In this document: in pieces, positions 21,415 through 26,836 of the stretch | How the letters are laid out: each line of letters begins with the position of its first letter | How positions within the stretch are numbered: the first letter of the stretch is position 1 | DNA from: Bacilli bacterium | GTDB taxonomy: Bacteria > Bacillota_I > Bacilli_A > RF39 > UBA660 | Direction: 5' to 3' | DNA: 26,836 nucleotides | NCBI GenBank assembly: GCA_017544525.1 | Contig: JAFYEA010000021.1 | Coordinates: 1 to 26,836 of the forward strand | Program-made: the position numbers and the translations under genes | Notes under the pieces: model-generated | Told to the model about the DNA's origin: nothing | Database searches by the model: none | Seen by the model: only the letters and a program-made list of their open reading frames with translations

Positions 21415-22731
21415 ATGGCAAAAAGAACAATATGTTTAGTTGGTAGACCTAATACTGGTAAATCAACATTATTTAATAGAATTGTTGGCAAGAAAGTAGC
21501 TATTATAGAAGATGCTCCTGGTATTACAAGAGATAGAATATATAGTAGTGCTAGTTATAATGAGATTCCTTTTTACTTGATAGATACAGGTGGTATTGAC
21601 TTGAGCGATGGAGACTTTAACCAAGAAATAAGAATGCAAGTAGAAATAGGAATAGAAGAAGCAGATATTATTGTTTTCGTAGTTGATGCTAAAGACGGAA
21701 TAACTAATAGTGATGAATTAATTCGCGATATGTTAAAGAAAACAAATAAAAAAGTAATTGTTGCTATTAATAAAGTGGACAACAAAATTGGCCAAGATAA
21801 TATGTATGAATTCTATTCATTAGGTTTTGATGAATATGTATCTGTTTCTGCTGAACACGGAACAGGAGTTAACGATTTATTAAAGTTAATGACAGAAGGT
21901 TTAGAAAAAGGATATGAAGATGAAGATGACAATATAAAAATATCTGTTATTGGAAGGCCTAATGTAGGCAAGAGCAGTTTAGTAAATGCATTATTAAATG
22001 AAGAAAGAGTTATTGTTAGTAATGTTGCTGGAACTACTAGAGATGCCATTGATACAAAATTCACATATAACAAAGAAGAATATACATTAATAGATACAGC
22101 AGGTTTAAGAAAAAAAGGTAAGATATTTGAAGCAGTTGAAAAATATAGTTTACTTAGAAGTATGAAAGCAATTGATAGAAGTGATGTATGTTTACTTGTA
22201 TTAGATGCTACTACTGGAATAGTGGAACATGATAAACATATTGCTGGGTATGCTTTAGAAGCAGGAAAACCTGTAGTAATAGTTGTTAATAAATGGGATA
22301 CTATTGATGAAAAAGACGAATCAATGAAAGAATGGAAAAAAGAGATAAAAAACAATTTCCAATTTATGGATTACGCTAAGATAGTATTTCTAAGTGCACA
22401 AACTAAGAAAAGAATACATACTTTAATGCCTGAAGTATTAGAGTCATATAACAACTCAATAAAAGAAGTAAAAACTAGTGTTATAAATGATGTTATAAGA
22501 GACGCTTTTATAGAAACACCACCAGCATCATATAAAGGTAAAAAACTAAAAGTATATTTTGCTCATCAATCAGGCATTAAACCGCCTAGATTTGATATAG
22601 AAGTAAACTCTAAAGGATTAGTACATTTTTCATATTATAGATACTTGGAAAATAAAATAAGAGAGAATATTGACTTTAGTGGAACGCCTATAATTATTCA
22701 ATTTAAGAACAAAGGGGAAAAAGAACTATGA
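21415..22731 (+). CDS. der: Double-GTPase ribosome assembly factor Der (EngA)
   Basis: A 438-residue essential GTPase that helps mature the 50S subunit. The first G domain has GRPNTGKS (10-17), DTGG (57-60), NKVD (119-122) and SA (145-146). The second has GRPNVGKS (180-187), DTAG (227-230), NKWD (292-295) and SA (327-328). A KH-like domain (about 350-438) follows, with PRFDIEVNS and F-S-G-T-P-I-I-I. Length and order match Der exactly. The start follows AGGTGAAG. The TGA stop lies at the foot of a terminator hairpin, showing that TGA is read as stop. All guanine-binding motifs are canonical, unlike those of the EF-G in this window. Confidence 0.98.
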   Translation: MAKRTICLVGRPNTGKSTLFNRIVGKKVAIIEDAPGITRDRIYSSASYNEIPFYLIDTGGIDLSDGDFNQEIRMQVEIGIEEADIIVFVVDAKDGITNSDELIRDMLKKTNKKVIVAINKVDNKIGQDNMYEFYSLGFDEYVSVSAEHGTGVNDLLKLMTEGLEKGYEDEDDNIKISVIGRPNVGKSSLVNALLNEERVIVSNVAGTTRDAIDTKFTYNKEEYTLIDTAGLRKKGKIFEAVEKYSLLRSMKAIDRSDVCLLVLDATTGIVEHDKHIAGYALEAGKPVVIVVNKWDTIDEKDESMKEWKKEIKNNFQFMDYAKIVFLSAQTKKRIHTLMPEVLESYNNSIKEVKTSVINDVIRDAFIETPPASYKGKKLKVYFAHQSGIKPPRFDIEVNSKGLVHFSYYRYLENKIRENIDFSGTPIIIQFKNKGEKEL

Positions 22732-22751
22732 CTTGTTAAATCAAGTCTTTT
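22730..22751 (+). terminator. Terminator after der
   Basis: GACTTG (22730-22735) and CAAGTC (22742-22747) enclose TTAAAT and are followed by TTTT. Flanking AACTA and TAGTT can extend the stem. It overlaps both the der stop codon and the -35 of the next gene. Confidence 0.75.
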
Positions 22752-22761
22752 AGTTTATAAT
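22733..22761 (+). promoter_or_regulatory. Promoter of the gene pair 22780-24391, embedded in the der terminator
   Basis: TTGTTA (22733-22738), a 17-base spacer and TATAAT (22756-22761). The -35 occupies part of the stem and loop of the der terminator. Confidence 0.75.
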
Positions 22762-22779
22762 TTTATTAGGAGATTGATT

Positions 22780-23346
22780 ATGGAAATAAAAACAAGTCAT
22801 TTAGTAATAATAGTAATAGCGTTGTTTGCTATTAGTGTAGGAATTAGTTATTCATATTTTGGAGCTAACATTATACCTAATAATGTTAAAGAAACTAAAG
22901 TTACAACTGGGAAAATAGAATTAGAAATAGATGATGTAAGTATAACTGCTGAAGATATAGCACCAATATATGATGAAGATTATGAAATGTTAGGAATTCA
23001 TAAGAATTTTGCCGTTACTTCAACTAATAGCAATTTAAATGCATGTACTAAAATATATTTAGATATCGATAGCATAACAGATAATTTAAAAAGCGAATAT
23101 TTTAAATATAAATTAATTTTTGATGGATATGAAAAATATGGTAATTTTGTAAATGCAATGACTGGAAATAAAATGTTAATAGATGAAAATATTTTTATTG
23201 AAAGTGGTAAGACAAAAATGTTTGATTTATATATTTGGGTTAGTTATCAAGAAGGCGTTGATCAAACAAATATGTTAGGTGGATCTGTTAAAACTCATTT
23301 ATATATTGAAGGACTTGATGTAAAAGAAGAGAGTATATGTAGGTGA
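22780..23346 (+). CDS. Uncharacterised exported or membrane-anchored protein, weakly TasA/camelysin-like
   Basis: A 188-residue protein with an N-terminal hydrophobic helix (about 8-27, LVIIVIALFAISVGISYSYFGA) and an outside beta-rich domain. The layout (one helix ending in SYSYFGA, then KVTTGKIELEIDDVSI) recalls TasA/camelysin-type and other SipW-like secreted proteins, but I see no family-defining motif, so this is a weak resemblance. Three Cys are present, one of them near the C-terminus. ATG 22780 is preferred with AGGAG at 22768-22772; TTG 22774 is too close to it. The next gene starts 4 bases after the TGA stop, so the two form an operon. Confidence 0.7.
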   Translation: MEIKTSHLVIIVIALFAISVGISYSYFGANIIPNNVKETKVTTGKIELEIDDVSITAEDIAPIYDEDYEMLGIHKNFAVTSTNSNLNACTKIYLDIDSITDNLKSEYFKYKLIFDGYEKYGNFVNAMTGNKMLIDENIFIESGKTKMFDLYIWVSYQEGVDQTNMLGGSVKTHLYIEGLDVKEESICR

Positions 23347-23350
23347 TAAT

Positions 23351-24391
23351 GTGTTCATAGAAGAAATAGATGCTCATGATGAAAGTTATGTTAAGGATAG
23401 TTTAACAAAAACTCATCAAGATATTATAAATGATTACTCTGATTATGATTATTCAATTGAAGATTGCGTATTAGTTAGGACTACGAATCATTTCCCATTT
23501 GGAGGAATAATAAAAACTCCTATAAATGCTTATGCTGTTGCAAAATTTCTTCCTTGTGGTATGGATGAAGCTATCAAGAGTATATTAGAAACAATAGAAG
23601 AAGATAAAAGAGAAGAAATATTAAATAGATTAAAAGTAAACCAAAGAGTATTAAGAAATACAACTCATTTTACTATAAATGGACTTGTAAGTAGTCATAT
23701 GTATGGTAATTTTGATTCAAGACCATTTATTATAATTGAACCATTAAAATATCATATAAATAGTGAATCATTACAATCATTAAGAGTAGAAGACACATAT
23801 TTTGACGATAATATAGTTTTATCAACTGAAGCAACAATTATTATTAGAAGTGATATATATAATCAAATAAAAGATGATGATAACTACAAAGAAGAATTAT
23901 CAAGATATAGAATATATACTTATAGTGGAAGCAATGAAAAAAAAGCAATATCAGAAGTTCTTAATAAAAATGGATATGATTCTTTTGTAGTTAATGACCA
24001 TGGTTATTCAAATGGATTATATGATGAAAAACCGGCGTCTAAAATGTATTCTTTTATTAATCAATATAGAAAAAATAATAACATAAGTAGTGAGAAACAT
24101 TTTTATAGTAAAAATCGTGAAGAAGTGGTTAATGCCATGAAAAATGAAGCTCTTTCAATAGCATATAGAATAATAGAAGAAATGTGCAAAGAGTTACATT
24201 TGGAATCTGAACAAAAAGAATTGTGTAGAATAGTAAGAAAAGAATACTATTTGTCCAAAGAAGAAAATGAATATTTAAAAAGTTTTATATTGAGGTATGG
24301 ATTTGATAATTTTGTAAAGTTAATTGAAAGAATTAATGTTGAATTTAATCAAGAATTATTAGAAGAGAAGAATGGTCAAAAATCATTGTAA
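23351..24391 (+). CDS. Uncharacterised 346-residue cytoplasmic protein
   Basis: Not recognised. It starts at GTG 23351 with ribosome-binding site AGGTGAT overlapping the previous stop; the nearby ATG 23349 is out of frame and closes at once. There is no signal peptide or membrane helix. Residues about 40-180 look like a folded core with motif-like stretches: VLVRTTNHFP, RNTTHFTINGLVSSHMYG, RPFIIIEPL and STEATIIIRSD. Residues about 180-235 have alternating strands and helices (RIYTYSGSN, NGYDSFVVNDHGYSNG). Residues 260-346 are mostly helical, rich in Glu/Lys, with three Cys. The repeated T-x-H-F / N-H-F-P pattern could be catalytic, but no known active site can be assigned. Its operon partner is an exported protein of unknown role. 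Confidence 0.75.
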   Translation: MFIEEIDAHDESYVKDSLTKTHQDIINDYSDYDYSIEDCVLVRTTNHFPFGGIIKTPINAYAVAKFLPCGMDEAIKSILETIEEDKREEILNRLKVNQRVLRNTTHFTINGLVSSHMYGNFDSRPFIIIEPLKYHINSESLQSLRVEDTYFDDNIVLSTEATIIIRSDIYNQIKDDDNYKEELSRYRIYTYSGSNEKKAISEVLNKNGYDSFVVNDHGYSNGLYDEKPASKMYSFINQYRKNNNISSEKHFYSKNREEVVNAMKNEALSIAYRIIEEMCKELHLESEQKELCRIVRKEYYLSKEENEYLKSFILRYGFDNFVKLIERINVEFNQELLEEKNGQKSL

Positions 24392-24399
24392 TAAAAAAT

Positions 24400-24440
24400 C
24401 TAGACAAAAATAATGTTTATTATTGACATCTAGTTTTTTT
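24400..24440 (+). terminator. Terminator upstream of the str operon
   Basis: CTAGA (24400-24404) pairs with TCTAG (24429-24433), and AATAAT (24409-24414) with ATTATT (24419-24424) inside, with small bulges. Seven T follow (24434-24440). An A-tract before the stem can pair with the T-tract. Confidence 0.7.
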
Positions 24441-24451
24441 AATGGTAAAAT
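24423..24451 (+). promoter_or_regulatory. Promoter of the str operon (rpsL-rpsG-fusA)
   Basis: A perfect TTGACA (24423-24428), a 17-base spacer and TAAAAT (24446-24451). The -35 is inside the 3' arm of the preceding terminator. Confidence 0.85.
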
Positions 24452-24464
24452 CAAATAGATTTCG

Positions 24465-24522
24465 GGTTTTATGTATATAAAACCTTATAAAAATAAGGAT
24501 TATGACACACCTGGAAATGTGT
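24465..24522 (+). promoter_or_regulatory. Structured 5' leader of rpsL with overlapping hairpins
   Basis: The leader of about 85 bases holds three hairpins. GGTTTTAT/ATAAAACC (24465-24472/24477-24484) has loop GTAT. CCTTAT/ATAAGG (24483-24488/24493-24498) has loop AAAA. ACACA/TGTGT (24505-24509/24518-24522) lies just before the ribosome-binding site AAGGAG. The first two share bases 24483-24484, so they cannot both close fully. No T-run follows, so control would be translational or through a bound protein. I cannot assign it to a named ribosomal-protein leader family. Confidence 0.5.
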
Positions 24523-24543
24523 ATTAAGAAAGGAGAAAATTTA

Positions 24544-24957
24544 ATGGCTACAATTAATCAATTAGTTAGAAATGGTAGAGGAACAAAAACTAAGAAAAGT
24601 AAGAGTCCAGCATTAAATGTTGGTTACAATTCTAAAGATAAAAAGAAAACAAACAATACTTCACCACAAAAACGTGGAGTTTGTACTCGTGTTTCTACTA
24701 AAACTCCAAAAAAACCAAACTCAGCTTTAAGAAAAATAGCCAGAGTTAGATTAAGTAACGGAATGGAAGTTACTTGCTATATTGGGGGAGAAGGACACAA
24801 CTTACAAGAACATAGTGTTGTTTTAATTCGTGGTGGTCGTGTTAAAGACTTAATCGGTGTTCGTTATCATATCGTACGTGGTACTTTAGATACTGCTGGA
24901 ATTGACAAAAGAAGACAAGGTAGAAGTAAATACGGAACTAAAAAACCTAAAAATTAA
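24544..24957 (+). CDS. rpsL: 30S ribosomal protein S12
   Basis: A 137-residue S12, the decoding-centre protein. The sequence is canonical throughout: [27 protein letters not shown], the [36 protein letters not shown] core and a basic tail. The lysines of the two streptomycin-resistance hot spots (KPNS and RVKDL) are the wild-type residues. ATG 24544 is set by AAGGAG 8 bases upstream; the longer frame from 24502 starts inside the leader hairpin. It is the first gene of the str operon. CGT arginine codons are frequent here, unlike the AGA-dominated rest of the window, as expected for high expression. Confidence 0.99.
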   Translation: MATINQLVRNGRGTKTKKSKSPALNVGYNSKDKKKTNNTSPQKRGVCTRVSTKTPKKPNSALRKIARVRLSNGMEVTCYIGGEGHNLQEHSVVLIRGGRVKDLIGVRYHIVRGTLDTAGIDKRRQGRSKYGTKKPKN

Positions 24958-24993
24958 TAAATAATTATTACTATAAGAAAGGAGAAAATAAAC

Positions 24994-25461
24994 ATGCGTA
25001 AAAGACAAGCAATAAAAAGAGATGTTTTAGCAGATCCAATATATAATTCTAAAATGATTACTAAATTAATAAATGGTATTATGTTAGATGGTAAAAAAGG
25101 TACTGCTCAAAAAATATTATATAGTGCACTTGATATAGTTAAAGAAAAGACAAAGAAAGATCCTATAGAAGTTTTAAATCAAGCATTTGAAAATGTTAAA
25201 CCAGCTCTAGAAATAAAAAGTAGAAGAATTGGTGGAAGTAACTATTCAGTTCCTATGGAAGTTAGAGAAGATAGAGCTAATGCATTAACATTAAGATGGT
25301 TAATTCAATATGCTAAGAGTAGAAATGGAAAAGGAATGGCTGAAAATTTAGCAGCTGAAATAATAGATGCTTCAAATGGTGTTGGTGGAGCAGTTAAAAA
25401 ACGTGAAGACACACATAAGATGGCAGAAGCTAATAAGGCATATGCTCATTATAGATGGTAA
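24994..25461 (+). CDS. rpsG: 30S ribosomal protein S7
   Basis: A 155-residue S7, the protein that nucleates assembly of the 30S head. It begins [19 protein letters not shown] and has the conserved [18 protein letters not shown] and [14 protein letters not shown] segments, with [21 protein letters not shown] at the end. It is 36 bases after rpsL with its own AAGGAG, and 17 bases before fusA. In E. coli, S7 binds the rpsL-rpsG spacer to repress the operon; this spacer is too short and AT-rich for me to see an equivalent site. Confidence 0.99.
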   Translation: MRKRQAIKRDVLADPIYNSKMITKLINGIMLDGKKGTAQKILYSALDIVKEKTKKDPIEVLNQAFENVKPALEIKSRRIGGSNYSVPMEVREDRANALTLRWLIQYAKSRNGKGMAENLAAEIIDASNGVGGAVKKREDTHKMAEANKAYAHYRW

Positions 25462-25478
25462 GAAGGGAGTGGTAATTT

Positions 25479-26836
25479 ATGGCACGTGATGTATCAATTG
25501 ATAAAACTCGTAATATCGGTATTATGGCTCATATTGATGCCGGTAAAACAACTACCACTGAAAGAATTCTTTACTTAGGTGGTAACATTCATAAAATTGG
25601 TGAAACACATGATGGTGAGTCACAAATGGACTGGATGGAACAAGAAAAAGAAAGAGGTATAACAATTACTAGTGCTGCAACTACTGTACACTGGAATGGT
25701 TATAGATTTAATATAATAGATACTCCAGGACACGTAGACTTTACTATTGAAGTTGCTCGTAGTTTAAGAGTACTTGATGGTGCAATTGCACTTATTGATG
25801 CACAAGCTGGAGTTGAAACTCAAACTGAACAAGTTTGGAGACAAGCAAATGATTATAAAGTTCCAAGAATGATTTGTGCTAATAAAATGACAAAAATTGG
25901 AGCTGATTTCTATTATTCATTAGATTCAATTCATAATAGACTTGCTAATAATGCAGAACCTATTATGTTACCAATCGGATCAGAAGATCATTTTACTGGA
26001 TATGTTGATTTAGTAACAATGAAAGCATATGAGTATGATGGAACTCCTGCTCAAGAAATAAAAGAAATCGATATTCCTGCTGATATGGCTGATAAAGCAG
26101 AAGAGTATAGAAACAAATTAATAGAAGCTGTTGCTGATTATAGTGACGAATTAATGGAAGCTTATCTTGAAGGAAATGAAATTTCTGTTGATTTATTAAA
26201 GTCTGCAATTAGAAAAGCAACTATTGATGTTAAATTCTTCCCAATTTTATGTGCTGATGCTTTAGATGATAAAGGTACTAGAGCTATGATGGATGCTGTT
26301 ATTGATTATTTACCATCTCCAACAGATATTGAAGCTGTAAAAGGTGTAGATTTAAATGATAAAGAAATAACAAGAAAAGCTGATGATAAAGAACCATTTT
26401 CAGCTCTTGCATTTAAAGTTATGAATGACCCATTTGTTGGAAACTTAACATTCTTCCGTGTATACTCTGGTGTACTTAAGAGTGGAAGTTATGTAATGAA
26501 CTCAACTAATGGAGAAAAAGAAAGAATCGGACGTATTCTTCAAATGCACGCTAATCAAAGAAAAGAAATACAAGAAGTATATGCTGGTGAAATAGCTGCT
26601 GCTGTAGGTCTTAAAGATACTACAACAGGTGATACTCTTTGTGATGAAAAGAACCAAGTTATTTTAGAAAAGATGGTATTCCCAGAACCAGTTATTGAAC
26701 TTGCTATTGAACCTGCTAGTAAAGCAGATCAAGAAAAAATGAGTTTAGCTTTACAAAAGTTAGCTAAAGAAGACCCATCATTTAGAGCAAAAACTGATCA
26801 TGAAACTGGTCAAACTATTATTGCTGGTATGGGTGA
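25479..26836 (+). CDS. fusA: Elongation factor G (partial, runs off the window) with altered G4 and G5 motifs
   Basis: The first 452 residues of EF-G, the GTPase that drives ribosomal translocation; ATG 25479 follows AAGGGAG. G1 ([11 protein letters not shown], 17-27), switch I ([11 protein letters not shown]) and G3 (DTPGH, 81-85) are canonical. The two motifs that read the guanine base are not: G4 is NKMT (135-138) instead of NKMD, and the G5 segment is C-A-D-A-L-D-D-K-G (258-266), where EF-G normally has GSAxKNKG. The following [10 protein letters not shown] and the domain II region ([27 protein letters not shown]) are normal. Its position in the str operon makes it the presumptive main EF-G rather than a paralogue such as EF-G2 or a Tet(M)-like protein. 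Confidence 0.97.
   Translation, partial: MARDVSIDKTRNIGIMAHIDAGKTTTTERILYLGGNIHKIGETHDGESQMDWMEQEKERGITITSAATTVHWNGYRFNIIDTPGHVDFTIEVARSLRVLDGAIALIDAQAGVETQTEQVWRQANDYKVPRMICANKMTKIGADFYYSLDSIHNRLANNAEPIMLPIGSEDHFTGYVDLVTMKAYEYDGTPAQEIKEIDIPADMADKAEEYRNKLIEAVADYSDELMEAYLEGNEISVDLLKSAIRKATIDVKFFPILCADALDDKGTRAMMDAVIDYLPSPTDIEAVKGVDLNDKEITRKADDKEPFSALAFKVMNDPFVGNLTFFRVYSGVLKSGSYVMNSTNGEKERIGRILQMHANQRKEIQEVYAGEIAAAVGLKDTTTGDTLCDEKNQVILEKMVFPEPVIELAIEPASKADQEKMSLALQKLAKEDPSFRAKTDHETGQTIIAGMG

Noticed and set aside
21573..22355. Minus-strand frames inside der
   Set aside because: Antisense shadows of a canonical GTPase gene; no domains or ribosome-binding sites.
24502..24543. N-terminal extension of S12
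   Set aside because: It lies in the leader hairpin; the canonical MATINQLVR start at 24544 has AAGGAG.
24958..24993. S7-binding regulatory site in the rpsL-rpsG spacer
   Set aside because: The spacer is 36 bases, AT-rich and shows no structure comparable to the E. coli site.
1..26836. Alternative code with TGA as Trp, as in Mycoplasma
   Set aside because: Trp is always TGG in the conserved genes, and TGA ends der exactly at a terminator hairpin and ends the following gene just before the next start.

Overview
The window is very AT-rich (A and T dominate every intergenic region, and arginine is mostly AGA). It uses the standard bacterial code: TGG is the only Trp codon, and TGA is a real stop in der and in the gene after it. 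Strong AGGAG/GGTGA ribosome-binding sites, a valine T-box leader, a type VII secretion (T7SS) ATPase with YukD, and the order rpsL-rpsG-fusA all point to a low-GC Bacillota. A reduced, Mollicutes/RF39-like Bacilli lineage is my inference; no marker in the window settles it. I see no rRNA, tRNA, CRISPR array, insertion sequence or prophage, and no gene-free stretch exceeds 300 bases.

Layout. Positions 1-116 hold the acidic C-terminal tail of an upstream gene. Positions 229-5060 encode an EssC/YukB-type T7SS motor ATPase followed by a translationally coupled YukD/EsaB ubiquitin-like protein. Next, under its own promoter, is a protein with a transglutaminase-like Cys-His-Asp arrangement (5147-5980). 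A consensus promoter and a valine-specific T-box (about 5982-6230) then control an HD-domain phosphohydrolase and valS. A secreted 911-residue protein follows (9582-12317), with fibronectin-III-like domains in front of about ten Ltp-like repeats. A HerA/DUF87-type ATPase (12391-14145) converges on a short SSB (14159-14491, minus strand), and a SufS-type cysteine desulfurase lies upstream of that SSB on the same strand. From 15995 the plus strand carries a HIT hydrolase, a membrane-anchored pilin-like protein, a pyrimidine-nucleoside phosphorylase and a membrane-anchored cadherin-like-domain protein. These converge on a minus-strand VanY-type carboxypeptidase and a PAP2 phosphatase. Positions 21415-24391 hold der and two uncharacterised proteins. 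The window ends in the str operon: rpsL, rpsG and the start of fusA.

How the genes relate. Most genes are single transcription units with a short leader: the -10 box ends 16-28 bases before the start codon in most cases. The promoter of one gene often lies in or against the terminator of the previous one. Cell-envelope and secreted proteins (T7SS, the FN3/Ltp protein, pilin-like, cadherin-like, VanY, PAP2) alternate with housekeeping genes for translation and nucleotide metabolism.

Most notable observations. (1) The str-operon EF-G has non-canonical guanine-recognition motifs: G4 is NKMT instead of NKMD, and G5 is D-A-L instead of S-A-L/F, as if the base-reading aspartate had moved. (2) The FN3-Ltp repeat architecture. 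(3) A Leu in place of a conserved active-site His in the nucleoside phosphorylase. (4) The HD hydrolase inserted between the valine T-box and valS. (5) The transglutaminase-like gene beside the T7SS genes.
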